Assembly (NCBI RefSeq): GCF_036416795.1
Contig: NZ_CP143867.1
Span: forward strand, 4,766,001 to 4,830,000
Source: Bacteroides sp. MSB163
GTDB taxonomy: Bacteria > Bacteroidota > Bacteroidia > Bacteroidales > Bacteroidaceae
Direction: 5' to 3'
DNA: 64,000 nt
Part shown: one piece after another, positions 25,758 to 35,217 of the stretch
Layout of the letters: every line of letters begins with the position of its first letter
How positions within the stretch are numbered: position 1 is the first letter of the stretch
Made by a program: the position numbers and the translations under genes
The notes under the pieces: model-generated
Databases searched by the model: none
The model's input: the letters and a program-made list of their open reading frames with translations, nothing else
Told to the model about the DNA's origin: nothing

Positions 25758-27485
25758 ATGGACGAAAACGTTTGGGAAGAGGTCATACAGGTCAATCCGG
25801 CACAGGCGGCATTTTTGGTAATGCCGTACAAGAACGGGTATGTCATCTATTCACGTGCAACGGGTAAATCATTCATTACCGGTGCCGTGATAGATGATAA
25901 TATCCGGCTCATGCCGCGAGGTATTACCACACTCACACAGGCTACCATTGGGCAGGCGCTCACTAAAACGTTGCCCTCGGCATTCAAGATGCTGGAGATG
26001 CTCGGTTACAAACAATGGGATCCGGTCAGCAAGACCGGTGACTATGTGGTTTGTCGCAGACCCATTGAGGGCTGGTATAAGCCTTATGAGCACATCATGT
26101 CGTTTGAGTATGGCATCAGCTTCTCCAATGGTCACATGCTCTACATACTTACCCAGGGCGGTAACAGCCGCGGACCGAATGCTGACTACAACATCACTGA
26201 CGAAGCGCTGACGCTCGATAAAGAGAAGTTCGATCAGGAGGCGGCACCGACCAACCGAGGCAATGAACACATCTTCGGACGCAAGTCCGAGAATCCCGTT
26301 CTGAAACATCACGGCAACACCTTCCTTTCCTCCATGCCTTACACGCCTGAACAGAAATGGTTGCTTGAACCGGCCAAGTATTACGAAGAAGAACGCGGCA
26401 TCCGACTGTTTGATGTCTGGAATAAGATTGTGCGGTTACAGATGCAGCTCATTGATGCAAGGATTGCGAATGATGCGGGACTCTTCAAGGAAATCTGGAA
26501 TGAAACCGTTCGTCTCAGGCAAAGCATCACGCCGTTCGTTTCACGCGACGGCACGCTTTTTATCCTTGGCTCCATCTTCGACAATATCGCCAATGTGGGC
26601 ATGAACTATATCCTGAACCAGCACAAGGTGATGGATAAGCTTTCTTTCATGATCGAGATACTGAACTTCATGGTGGATAAGATTGATAGCTGTTATTACC
26701 AACTGGATGAACGGCACGTGTATTACAATGCGACCAATGACAGCTATATACGTGACTTTGCCGAAGATCATAACTACAATTGGCAACAGCTTGCCAACAA
26801 TGATGACAGCCGGCGTGATCTGGACTGCAATCCGAACCAGCCGATAGAGCTGACGCCTGACTGGGGGTCTGCCGCCTCGTTCCTTGAAGTGGCGCAGGAA
26901 CGCAATTATGATTTCGTGACGAAGCTGCTGACACGTGAGCCGGTGGATAACAATATCAACGAGTTCTTTGTCAAGCGTGACGAGGAAGACGATACAATGG
27001 TCAACGCGCTGATGGATAAGTTCTGCCACTATTACCGTAACCATATCAACAAGCACCTGCATTATTACCGTGACCGCTACGGGGATGCACGTCGCGCCAA
27101 CAATAAAAAATCCTATAATGAACTTGCCATTGAGCGCCTGGAGAAACACGGCTGGACAGTGGAACAGCACACCCATGCGGGCATGGAGCCGCCGCAGCAT
27201 GATAAATATCTGTTGTGGGCTTCTATCCTGGCGGAGAAAGACGAACGTTTTCCGAAGAAGCGTTTCAACGGCTCGAAATGCAAATACACGCTGATCTCCA
27301 TGAACAACACGCGCGTTATCGAGGATCGTGAAGGACGGTTTGCCAAGGATAAGCGTAGTGAGCGCAACCAGTCCATCCTTCCTGAAGAGGCAACACACTT
27401 CGGGGATGCAGTCGATAAACGTGTCTGGACGAAGTACGGGCATCTGCTCAGGCAGGCATACGGGTTCGTGGACGCACGTATCTGA
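25758..27485 (+). CDS. Large terminase subunit
   Basis: A 575-residue packaging ATPase/nuclease. The N-terminus carries a Walker-A-like motif SRATGKSF (near residue 33) and a Walker-B-like YNITDEAL (near 145) in which Glu follows Asp, as in other terminases. The C-terminal half should hold the RNase-H-like nuclease that cuts the packaged DNA. It is the last gene before an 800-bp non-coding region. Together with the methyltransferase and the candidate small subunit it forms the packaging module. Confidence 0.8.
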   Translation: MDENVWEEVIQVNPAQAAFLVMPYKNGYVIYSRATGKSFITGAVIDDNIRLMPRGITTLTQATIGQALTKTLPSAFKMLEMLGYKQWDPVSKTGDYVVCRRPIEGWYKPYEHIMSFEYGISFSNGHMLYILTQGGNSRGPNADYNITDEALTLDKEKFDQEAAPTNRGNEHIFGRKSENPVLKHHGNTFLSSMPYTPEQKWLLEPAKYYEEERGIRLFDVWNKIVRLQMQLIDARIANDAGLFKEIWNETVRLRQSITPFVSRDGTLFILGSIFDNIANVGMNYILNQHKVMDKLSFMIEILNFMVDKIDSCYYQLDERHVYYNATNDSYIRDFAEDHNYNWQQLANNDDSRRDLDCNPNQPIELTPDWGSAASFLEVAQERNYDFVTKLLTREPVDNNINEFFVKRDEEDDTMVNALMDKFCHYYRNHINKHLHYYRDRYGDARRANNKKSYNELAIERLEKHGWTVEQHTHAGMEPPQHDKYLLWASILAEKDERFPKKRFNGSKCKYTLISMNNTRVIEDREGRFAKDKRSERNQSILPEEATHFGDAVDKRVWTKYGHLLRQAYGFVDARI

Positions 27486-27774
27486 TTCACTGCACATACA
27501 TTCGCAACAGTTATCGCAATACTTATAACAGGACTCGCAACGATTGAGGACCGGATGCCGCATCGGAGGACAGGCGGAGGGTGTTTTCTTTGGTGTAAAA
27601 ATCTGTTACTTTTGTCATATATCCTTACTTTTTGCGGCTTTTTTTGCGACTTTTGTTAGGGCGCGGTAGGAAGAAACTTCCGTTTCTTTTTCCATTCGGA
27701 TGGAAAATGGGGTGTTGTGTGTTCATTCTCAAGAAGGTAGTTTTCTTATAACATTCATTAACAGAGTCCCCGGC

Positions 27775-27840
27775 GCGCGCAAAATCCGTACTGAAGAAAT
27801 AGGCAGGCAAATCTATTTCCCCAGTACGGATTTTGCGCGC
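27775..27840. repeat. Large perfect hairpin
   Basis: Arms GCGCGCAAAATCCGTACTG (27775-27793) and its exact mirror (27822-27840), plus an inner GAAATAG/CTATTTC pair (27796-27802, 27813-27819) and a 10-base loop. That is 26 paired bases. No T-run follows, so it is not a typical terminator. Confidence 0.85.
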
Positions 27841-27965
27841 TTATAGAGGTAGGAAGCGACGCTTCCTGTGTTTGTTTTTGCACCCATGCAGGTCCCCGGT
27901 CTTTTCTGTTTCAAATTCTAAGGTAGGGACCGTAGAGCGGTATAGTTTTCAACTATGTATTTTCA

Positions 27966-28245
27966 GGCTGTTTCCTTTTCTGATTGTCGCCCTTTATTTC
28001 TGTCTCCTATCACTACGCAGTTTCGCTTTTTTGTGCTGCAAAGGTAAATGTTGACGTCACCGGCTCAAGTTCAAGCTACGTTTCAGAAAAAATCTCCACC
28101 CGTTGGGTAGTATTCAAGGCTACGCTTTTCTGAAAAACTTGCTCCAGTGTCTTACAACACCTTTTGATGCAGCGTAAAAAAGGCGAAACATACCGCGTAG
28201 TGACAGGCGACGCAGAAAAAAAAAGCTCCAATCAGGGAAACAGCC
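27966..28245. repeat. 280-bp imperfect inverted repeat
   Basis: Blocks pair in order: GGCTGTTTCC with GGAAACAGCC, CTGATTG with CAATCAG, GTCGCC with GGCGAC, CACTACGC with GCGTAGTG, TTTCGC with GCGAAA, TTTTTT with AAAAAA, and GCTGC with GCAGC. The 129 bases between the arms also hold a TTTCAGAAAA/TTTTCTGAAA pair. Confidence 0.7.
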
Positions 28246-28297
28246 GATAAAAGGCTCACACCCGGAAGCTCAAGGTTCAACATAAAATTTTAAAGTT

Positions 28298-28864
28298 ATG
28301 GTAGCAAAAAGAAACATTCCCGAATCATGGAAAAATCAGTGGCATAAACCGATGATTTCCTTATTTGACTACATACCGACAAGATACGAGGCTACAGAAC
28401 GGGAAAAACAAATCCGCTCACTGATATGGGACTTCAAGGCTGGGAAACGCAGCAAACAGGTAGCGGCTATCGTAGCGGGTAAGATAGCGGAAAAATTCGG
28501 TTCGTTTGCCGATAGCATTGTGTTTGTCTGTGTTCCTGCAAGTTCGGCAGAACGGACGGAAAAACGCTATCGGGACTTTTGCGAAGAGGTTTCCAACCTT
28601 TGCGGGTGTATGAATGGCTACAAAGCCGTGAAAGTGGGCGGAAAACGTATGACCATCCACGAAACCAAGAAAGGCAAAAGCATACAGAACACGGAAACTG
28701 TTACGCTGAATACTGACTTTTTCAACGGAAAGCGGGTACTCGTTTTTGATGACATACTAACGAAAGGACACAGCTACGCACAATTTGCGTGCGCACTGGA
28801 GCAATTAGGTGCGGAAGTGGTGGGAGGTTATTTCTTGGGTAGAACAATTCTTTCTTATAACTAA
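28298..28864 (+). CDS. Phosphoribosyltransferase-fold protein
   Basis: A 188-residue protein with the type I PRPP-binding signature VLVFDDILTKGHSY (near residues 147-160). The fold transfers or binds phosphoribosyl groups. It is adjacent to a RadC gene 15 bp downstream. The same pair is, from memory, common on Bacteroides conjugative elements, where it is part of the cargo rather than purine salvage. The start at 28298 follows a typical AT-rich leader. The substrate is unknown. Confidence 0.75.
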   Translation: MVAKRNIPESWKNQWHKPMISLFDYIPTRYEATEREKQIRSLIWDFKAGKRSKQVAAIVAGKIAEKFGSFADSIVFVCVPASSAERTEKRYRDFCEEVSNLCGCMNGYKAVKVGGKRMTIHETKKGKSIQNTETVTLNTDFFNGKRVLVFDDILTKGHSYAQFACALEQLGAEVVGGYFLGRTILSYN

Positions 28865-28879
28865 TATATATTTTTTGTT

Positions 28880-29470
28880 ATGAATACTTTATTCGATAAT
28901 GATTGCCGCTACATGAGCGATAGTGAACTGATTTACGAGATAAGCAATAATAGGCAGATTGTTTCAGACGTTGAACGCAGCAACGGGGAGATAGATATAG
29001 ACAGGCTGTTTGCATCCTTGACGCCTGGACGCAAGAAAGTAGCCGTGGCAGCAGTGGAGATATACAAGAGACAGCAGTCTCAACAGGTTGAACGCAGGCT
29101 TATACGAATGAGCAAGGATGTATATGATTTGATGCAGCCGTTAATTGGTGATTTACGGAATGAGGAGTTTTGGGTAGTGGCTATTAATAATGCATCCCGA
29201 ATAATCAAGAAAGTACAGGTTTCAGTAGGCGGTATAGACCAGACTTCGGCAGATGTACGGCTGATAATGCAGGTGTTGATAAATACGGGAGCTTCGCAGT
29301 TTGCAGCGGTACACAATCATCCGAGCGGCAACAGCCGACCGAGCAATGAGGACAAGAGGCTGACGGAACAGCTTAAAAAGGCGGCAGCGTTATTCAATAT
29401 TCGGATGATGGACCACGTAATTATAACGAATGACGGATATTATAGCTTTTGTGATGAAGGAATGATTTGA
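28880..29470 (+). CDS. radC: RadC/JAB-domain protein
   Basis: A 196-residue protein of the RadC family. Its C-terminal MPN/JAB domain carries the metal-binding motif HNHPSGNSRPSNED (near residues 142-155). The N-terminal region has helices in place of the usual HhH domain. RadC-type proteins are frequent on mobile elements and are often mis-named as repair proteins; the true activity is uncertain. It is paired with the phosphoribosyltransferase and followed by a strong hairpin. Confidence 0.8.
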   Translation: MNTLFDNDCRYMSDSELIYEISNNRQIVSDVERSNGEIDIDRLFASLTPGRKKVAVAAVEIYKRQQSQQVERRLIRMSKDVYDLMQPLIGDLRNEEFWVVAINNASRIIKKVQVSVGGIDQTSADVRLIMQVLINTGASQFAAVHNHPSGNSRPSNEDKRLTEQLKKAAALFNIRMMDHVIITNDGYYSFCDEGMI

Positions 29471-29489
29471 CGGATGGGGTGCGGGCGCA

Positions 29490-29527
29490 CCCATTCCGTT
29501 TGCTCGCACGCTCGCAAACGGAATGGG
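29490..29527. terminator. 14-bp perfect hairpin after radC
   Basis: CCCATTCCGTTTGC and its mirror GCAAACGGAATGGG, with a 10-base loop. A smaller GGGTGC/GCACCC hairpin lies just before it. This is probably the end of the PRTase-RadC transcription unit. There is no T-run directly after it. Confidence 0.6.
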
Positions 29528-29636
29528 ACCCAAAGCGGTATTTTGTTTTATGTTTCCCGTTCCTTCAACCACGGAGGGGCTTTTTTTGTCCTATGAAAGC
29601 GGATGGTATGATTTTACCTTTGTGACAAAAAAAGAT

Positions 29637-30197
29637 ATGATACGCTTCATTACCAAGTTCGTCGGTACCTATGGATATGATTCCCTGAAGGAGTTTTTTC
29701 TTTCAGTGGCACCCAGTTTTAAATATAACCTGCAACTGCCGGCTATTTCCTTCAGTGCAATCACTGCGGTAGTCAGTGAATGGATAGGTATTACTCCGCT
29801 GCTGGCGATGGCTATGCTGATCGCCATTGTTTCCGAAATGTGGACGGGTATCAAGGCAAGCAAGATCCAGGGCATAGGATTTGAATCCTTCCGTTTCTCA
29901 CGCTGTATCATCAAACTGTGTATATGGCTGACCATCATTTATATCACGCACTCATTCTATCTGGAGAGCAAGGCAGGGGCGGAAGATAGCTTCATCATGC
30001 TGCTGGCGACTCTGTTCTTTTCAATTGTCAAAGTGTTCGTCATGACCTGGTTCTGTGTGGAGCATGTGACAAGCATATTGGAGAACCTGGCAGTTATTGA
30101 CGGTAAACCTAAAGATACGCTGATCAAGCAGGTGGGCATGTTGTGGGTTATGGTTACAGACAAGTTTAAAAGAAAGGTAGATGAGACGGAACGTTAG
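29637..30197 (+). CDS. Phage holin
   Basis: A 186-residue membrane protein. Three or four hydrophobic segments are visible (ISFSAITAVVSEWIGITPLL, AMAMLIAIVSEMW, ILLATLFFSIVKVFVMTWF-like). It contains SEMWTGIKASKIQG, which resembles the phage holin 4 (TcdE-like) family. It would form the membrane lesion that lets lysozyme reach the wall. The start at 29637 follows a TACCTTTG box; the 38 codons upstream read through the untranslated region. Its lysozyme partner lies far away at 42430. Confidence 0.72.
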   Translation: MIRFITKFVGTYGYDSLKEFFLSVAPSFKYNLQLPAISFSAITAVVSEWIGITPLLAMAMLIAIVSEMWTGIKASKIQGIGFESFRFSRCIIKLCIWLTIIYITHSFYLESKAGAEDSFIMLLATLFFSIVKVFVMTWFCVEHVTSILENLAVIDGKPKDTLIKQVGMLWVMVTDKFKRKVDETER

Positions 30198-30681
30198 TTG
30201 CATATTACTATGTGCGTTTATAGCACTTCTTTCCGGTTGGGCAGGTCACTGGCTGGGTTCTCGCCACCGGAGTATTGTTTACACTCCGGAAACGGTGGTC
30301 AAACATGACACGATACGACCTGTCATTCCTGAACCGGAGGTGATTGTCCGTGAGGTACCCGCAGAAGTAGATACGGCGGCTATACTGGCCGATTATTTCT
30401 CGGAGAAACATTATCTCGATACGATTATTGAACGCCCATACCTGCGGGTGGAAATGACTGATATCATATCCCGCAATGCGTTGCTTGACCGTACCGTAGT
30501 GGTGGATTACCGGCAGCCGGTTATGTACAACAATGCCTTGACATTGGGGCTGGATGCCGGGCGTTACAGCTGTGTATTGTCCGCAGGGTATCGGCGTAGA
30601 TCGTGGGAGATCCGGGTGGGATATAACCTGTACAATAAATCACTGGTGTTGGGGGTATCTAAAGATCTGTGGAGATGGTAG
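30181..30681 (+). CDS. Phage membrane-anchored protein
   Basis: A 166-residue protein with an N-terminal membrane anchor (SCILLCAFIALLSGWAGHWL) and a charged, proline-containing rest. It overlaps the holin gene by 17 bp. The position and topology suit a spanin-like or lysis accessory protein, but no sequence hallmark confirms it. Confidence 0.5.
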   Translation: MRRNVSCILLCAFIALLSGWAGHWLGSRHRSIVYTPETVVKHDTIRPVIPEPEVIVREVPAEVDTAAILADYFSEKHYLDTIIERPYLRVEMTDIISRNALLDRTVVVDYRQPVMYNNALTLGLDAGRYSCVLSAGYRRRSWEIRVGYNLYNKSLVLGVSKDLWRW

Positions 30682-31751
30682 CGAATTTGGTCAATAACAC
30701 GTATCTGTTTTCCGCCGATATGGAGGATATCCGTATTACGGACGTACACGAAAAACTGGTTTTCAAGATGACAGTTGACGGACAGGAAGCGCTTTCTGAA
30801 GTGTACTATCCGGACAGTGGGAACGCAGTCTTCATTTGCGATCCGGGTGATATCATCAATGAGTATTTCGTTCGTCCGGAACTGGGAGGCGGTGATGACC
30901 AGATCGTATTGGCTCCTATGACAGTACAACTGTCTCTTTCAGACAGCGAGGCAACCGCTGACTACACGCTGTATGTGTTTCACTCAAGATACCGTGTGTC
31001 TTTCGAGCCGCTGACCGGCTTCATATTTTATTCCCGCTATAAGATCAAGCATATCAGGCAGAATACGATTGATTACCTTTCATTCTTTGTGTCTGACAAG
31101 ACAAAAGTATATTTGGATATCATCTATCAGGAGTCCGGCAGCAGCGTCAAGAAAACCGTTGAACTGCAACTCTCCGATGCCAACCGGATGATGGCATACA
31201 ACCTGAGTCCAGCCAAGGTGGGTAAACTTGCGGGGCTTAGGACCGACAATATCCTATCGTATGATGCACGTATCACCGATGGCACGTTGACGGATATTGT
31301 AAGGTATGTCATGGATCGGAAAAGCCACCGTGAAATGCACCAGTTCCTCTATTACAACGTATTCGGGTTGCCGGAATCCATATCATTCTCAGGATTGGTG
31401 CAGTATAGTCCGGAACTGGAGGGTGATATCGCGGATATGGTGAAGCTGAAAAGAAGATTCAATCCGTTTTTCAATGATCTGCGCACGGTCAACACCGGGT
31501 ATTTGGACGAAAACAAATACAAGGCCCTGATAGACATGCTTACCTCTCCGGTACAGCGATGGTACGACACGCCTTCGTTGCCGATGGAGATCATCATCAC
31601 AGATATTGACTTTACCCATACGAAAATGGGTAACCAGCGGGTAAACGTGAATCTGACCTTCTGCCCGGCAAGCCGGAAGCATCAGGTATTTGACAGATAC
31701 TCGTTTGGTGGCGGTATTTTCGATTATACATTTGACAGGACATTTGAATAA
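30675..31751 (+). CDS. Phage structural protein, unknown
   Basis: A 358-residue, beta-rich protein (MVANLVNNTYLFSADMEDIR). The ATG at 30675 overlaps the preceding stop by 7 bp. A GTG two codons upstream (30669) is also possible. It lies upstream of the portal gene. No family recognised; a virion component is likely from position. Confidence 0.5.
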   Translation: MVANLVNNTYLFSADMEDIRITDVHEKLVFKMTVDGQEALSEVYYPDSGNAVFICDPGDIINEYFVRPELGGGDDQIVLAPMTVQLSLSDSEATADYTLYVFHSRYRVSFEPLTGFIFYSRYKIKHIRQNTIDYLSFFVSDKTKVYLDIIYQESGSSVKKTVELQLSDANRMMAYNLSPAKVGKLAGLRTDNILSYDARITDGTLTDIVRYVMDRKSHREMHQFLYYNVFGLPESISFSGLVQYSPELEGDIADMVKLKRRFNPFFNDLRTVNTGYLDENKYKALIDMLTSPVQRWYDTPSLPMEIIITDIDFTHTKMGNQRVNVNLTFCPASRKHQVFDRYSFGGGIFDYTFDRTFE

Positions 31752-31761
31752 ATAATATACA

Positions 31762-32040
31762 ATGGAAACAATACGCAGAAATTTGGCATTGGCCGACATG
31801 GATATCCGCAGGGATGAACGCGGGAACCGGCGCGTCTTTTCGATAAAATTCGTCAGCAAGGAGGGTAAGGTTTACTTTATCCCGCAGGCATACGCCTGTG
31901 GTGCCGGACGCATGAACATGAAGGAATACCAGCTTCGGGGGGTACAGCCCTGCGACTGCAAGGGCAATCCCGAAGGGCATCCCTATCCCGTGGATATAGA
32001 CCTGATACTGGAGTATAACAAAATGAAAATCGTATTCTGA
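31762..32040 (+). CDS. Small phage protein before the portal
   Basis: A 92-residue basic protein (METIRRNLALADMDIRRDER) with two cysteines close together (PCDCKGNPEG). Its stop overlaps the portal ATG (TGATG), so expression is coupled. Unknown function. Confidence 0.5.
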   Translation: METIRRNLALADMDIRRDERGNRRVFSIKFVSKEGKVYFIPQAYACGAGRMNMKEYQLRGVQPCDCKGNPEGHPYPVDIDLILEYNKMKIVF

Positions 32041-33395
32041 TGAACATACTGTTTAATTCAAGCGGCATTCCCTTGCTGATGCAGTCCACGTACATATTCG
32101 GAGAGACTACCGGGGCACCGCAGAACGAGATGAAGGACCGTGCCCGGATCCTGTCGCCATACGACTTGTCGAATGTCAGCTACATAGACATTGACGGGGT
32201 GAAGGTGCGCCCATGGGGAGATGAGAATGATTTCCCGCAGAAGGCGGCCGAAGAGATTGGCAACACCAGTGTGCTTAATACCGGATTGAAGTTTCTCCGT
32301 AACCTGACACTTGGGCAGGGCATTTATCCTTGTACGGTGAACGGTTACGATGATGGCGGTAACGAGATACTGAAGCCCGTTACGGATAGCCGGGTACAGG
32401 CTTTTGTTGCTTCCCGGAATGTAAGACGCTACATGGAGAAGGTACTGCGGGATTATCTGAAGTTCGGTAACGGTGCTGTCCAGTTCGTTCCATCGGCAGC
32501 GGGTAATTCCTTTGCAGGAGTTAATCCGATAAATGCGCTTTATCGGCGCTATTCCGAAGTGGATGAGTACGGAGCATGTAAATGTATTGTTTCCGGATAT
32601 TGGCCGCAGCATCCGGGCAAGGGGCAGTACACCAAGCTGGAGGTATTATCTGAATATGATCCGCAGATGCACGCCGAAGTACTGAAGTTTGCCGGGAAGA
32701 TGAAGAACGGATTCATCCTGCCGGTACGTGACAGCTGGAGCAATGATGACCTTTACGGCATGCCTGTATGGTGGCCGGCATACGTTTGCGGATGGGTGGA
32801 GATCGCCCATCTCATCCCCCATTTCCTCAAGAAAGCCTATAAGAATCAAGTTACCTGGAAGTGGCATGTACAGATACCTTACAGCTATTGGGAGAAGAAA
32901 TACCCGTCCAAGGACTATTCCGTTGATGAACGCCAAGCGGCTATTCAAAAGAATATGGATTCGTTGGAACAGAACCTATGTGGTCCGGATAATGCGGATA
33001 AACCCATTTTCTCACATTATGCCGTCAATGAGATGAACGGCAGAATTGAAGAGGAATGGAAAATCAAACCGTTGGAGAATAAATACCAAGGGGGCGATAA
33101 CCTTCCGGTATCGGCAGCCGCTAACTCGGAGATCTTGTTCGCCCTCATGGTCAATCCCAATGTGCTCGGTGCCGGTATGCCGGGCGGTACATACGCCGGC
33201 AATCAGGGCGGTTCCAATATACGTGAGGCGTTCCTTGTGAATATTGCCAATGCCTGGATTGACCGGCAGAATATTCTGGATCCGATTGAACTCTACATAA
33301 AAATGAACGGTATGCCGGAGTGTGAACTGCGTTTCCGCAATACCATTTTAGTAACCCTCGATACCGGAAGCGGTACCAAAAAAACGTTGAGCTAA
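32040..33395 (+). CDS. Portal protein
   Basis: A 451-residue protein. Typical portal traits are the early VRPWGDENDFPQK and FLRNLTLGQGIYPC segments, VLRDYLKFGNGAV, and the C-terminal part with NPNVLGAGMPGGTYAGNQGG followed by SNIREAFL. Portals form the dodecameric ring through which DNA enters the head. The order capsid, terminase, portal is unusual; most phages have terminase, portal, capsid. One-base overlap with the next gene. Confidence 0.65.
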   Translation: MNILFNSSGIPLLMQSTYIFGETTGAPQNEMKDRARILSPYDLSNVSYIDIDGVKVRPWGDENDFPQKAAEEIGNTSVLNTGLKFLRNLTLGQGIYPCTVNGYDDGGNEILKPVTDSRVQAFVASRNVRRYMEKVLRDYLKFGNGAVQFVPSAAGNSFAGVNPINALYRRYSEVDEYGACKCIVSGYWPQHPGKGQYTKLEVLSEYDPQMHAEVLKFAGKMKNGFILPVRDSWSNDDLYGMPVWWPAYVCGWVEIAHLIPHFLKKAYKNQVTWKWHVQIPYSYWEKKYPSKDYSVDERQAAIQKNMDSLEQNLCGPDNADKPIFSHYAVNEMNGRIEEEWKIKPLENKYQGGDNLPVSAAANSEILFALMVNPNVLGAGMPGGTYAGNQGGSNIREAFLVNIANAWIDRQNILDPIELYIKMNGMPECELRFRNTILVTLDTGSGTKKTLS

Positions 33396-34426
33396 TGATA
33401 TTCAGTGCAGAGAAATGGAACAAGGGTGCCGAACTCAAGGCACTGATGAAGGTGAATACCGCGATTTCGTTTGATATGATGGAAGCACCGCTTCGGGGTG
33501 CCTTCCGGCAATTCCTGTTTCCACTACTGGGGGATGCGATGGCGGCCGAAGTGATTGAGATATATAATTTCGGTCCGAATCCGGATGTGTTGGAACCGAA
33601 TACTGAAGGGGCAACTGAACGGGAAAAACTGGATGCCCGGCTGCTTGAGATCTGCCAGCGCGCGAACGCGAACCTGGCGTTCTGGAATGATTTCGATGAA
33701 ATCAGTGTCCGGATTACGGATGCGGGATTTCAACGGCAGAAGTCCGACAATGAAACCTTTCAAGGGGTATATAAGTACCAGGAAGACAATCTTCGGCAGT
33801 CTTTCCGCAACAAGGGGTTCAATGCGCTGGATGAGCTGCTTGAGTTCCTGTATGCCCATATAGCGGAATATCCGGAATTTGCCGCCTCGAAAGCCTACCA
33901 AGACCGGAAATCCGCCATTGTCCGCAGTACTGCGGATGTGAATGATGTCTGTTTCATTGGCGGCAGCCGGATCATCTTCCTGCGGTTGCAGCCGCATCTG
34001 AAATTTGTAGAGGAAATGTTACTTCAGCCGGCTATCGGTGACAGGCTTTATGAGCATCTGATTGACGGGTTGGTCAATCCCCCTGAAGATGAAGAACAAC
34101 AGAAGAATGTGGAACGCTTGCGTCTGGCTTGTTCCCGCTATATTGGGACAATGGCGGTCAGACGGCTGTTGATGGAGACGGGCAGCATTACAGACCGCGG
34201 ACTGTACTTTACAACAATCCGGTCAGGTGAAAAGGGTAATGAACAGAAAGAGCCGGTTGATACGAAACGGATAGCCGTACAGATACAGAACCTGAAGGCG
34301 GATGCCGACATGTATATGACCGCATTGCTGCGGATTGCCCGTAGTTATTTTACTGATTACTATGCCGGTGATCCCCGTAGGATATTCGACCGGGACAATG
34401 ACCGTAAACGTACATTCTGGGTATGA
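33395..34426 (+). CDS. Phage structural protein (possibly DUF6712-like)
   Basis: A 343-residue protein (MIFSAEKWNKGAELKALMKV). It is mostly helical, with the segment RGAFRQFLFPLLGDAMAAEV. It resembles a family of Bacteroidales phage neck-region proteins (DUF6712) from memory. It lies directly after the portal and overlaps the next gene by 4 bp, so a head-tail connector role is plausible. Confidence 0.5.
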   Translation: MIFSAEKWNKGAELKALMKVNTAISFDMMEAPLRGAFRQFLFPLLGDAMAAEVIEIYNFGPNPDVLEPNTEGATEREKLDARLLEICQRANANLAFWNDFDEISVRITDAGFQRQKSDNETFQGVYKYQEDNLRQSFRNKGFNALDELLEFLYAHIAEYPEFAASKAYQDRKSAIVRSTADVNDVCFIGGSRIIFLRLQPHLKFVEEMLLQPAIGDRLYEHLIDGLVNPPEDEEQQKNVERLRLACSRYIGTMAVRRLLMETGSITDRGLYFTTIRSGEKGNEQKEPVDTKRIAVQIQNLKADADMYMTALLRIARSYFTDYYAGDPRRIFDRDNDRKRTFWV

Positions 34427-35217
34427 GAGAGCTTCGTATTGCATATCGCAGCTTCGGAGTCCGGCGTGAGGTTATACGCCGGGTGCCTCAGAAATGGGAA
34501 GAGCTGACACCGTCGCAGTTCCTGCTTGTGTCACGGTTTTACCTTCAGGAGACGGATGAATTATTTTTCCTGAAGGAGTTCTATTCCCTGCCTTCCGGTG
34601 TCATTGCGGACAGCTATTACAGGTATAAGCTGAGTGAGCTGATAGAGTTCATTAGCGATTGCCGTGTCCGGATGGATCGCTTTATCCTTTCCGATGTGTC
34701 CGGATTGAAGGCACCGGGTGAGCGCCTGAAGGGGATGTGTTTCGAGCACTTCATGCACGTGGACACGGCTTTCAACCGCTATGCGCGTGATGGTAAGGAT
34801 GCCTCGTTGGATGCTTTCATATCAATGCTGTACCTGAAGCATAACGAATATATTGTCCTACCGGCGGGTGGAAAAAACGGCTTATTTAGCAGGCAGAAAC
34901 CGCTAATGCTGCAAAAACGAATAGTGAAGGTGGCGAAGATAGACCGACATGTCAAGTATGCCATATTCCTGAACTACGTTTTTGTCAAAAGGTGGCTTTC
35001 CAAGGCGTTCCCTTTCCTGTTTCCATTGAATGAAGATCCGGAACCGGAGAAGAACAACAAGAAACCGGCCGCACCATCGGTCAACTGGCTTGATATCTTC
35101 GATGCCTTTGTCGGTGATGATGTGGCGGTGATGGAGAAATACCAGGCGATGCCAGTGGCAACGGCGTTCCGCCTGCTCAATAAAAGAATACGTGACGCTC
35201 AAAAACAGAAGAAATGA
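34423..35217 (+). CDS. Phage protein in the neck/tail operon
   Basis: A 264-residue protein (MRELRIAYRSFGVRREVIRR). It is helical; the C-terminus (AMPVATAFRLLNKRIRDAQK) looks like that of tail-assembly chaperones. ATGA overlaps on both sides show it is translated with its neighbours. Role uncertain. Confidence 0.5.
   Translation: MRELRIAYRSFGVRREVIRRVPQKWEELTPSQFLLVSRFYLQETDELFFLKEFYSLPSGVIADSYYRYKLSELIEFISDCRVRMDRFILSDVSGLKAPGERLKGMCFEHFMHVDTAFNRYARDGKDASLDAFISMLYLKHNEYIVLPAGGKNGLFSRQKPLMLQKRIVKVAKIDRHVKYAIFLNYVFVKRWLSKAFPFLFPLNEDPEPEKNNKKPAAPSVNWLDIFDAFVGDDVAVMEKYQAMPVATAFRLLNKRIRDAQKQKK

Larger units (their letters stand above)
27486..28297. other. 812-bp non-coding region rich in fold-back sequences
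   Basis: No gene is visible on either strand. It contains a 66-bp palindromic hairpin (27775-27840), a 280-bp imperfect inverted repeat (27966-28245) and several short dyads (for example AGGAAGCG/CGCTTCCT near 27851). The right half looks like the untranslated leader of the PRTase-RadC pair that follows and was probably brought in with it. Confidence 0.55.

Noticed and set aside
26541..27563. 340-codon open frame on the minus strand
   Set aside because: It lies opposite the large terminase, which has clear motifs and fits the operon. The antisense product has no recognisable features.
29523..29636. Holin start 38 codons upstream
   Set aside because: That part is read through a hairpin, a T-run and a TACCTTTG box, and its translation is unlike a holin N-terminus.
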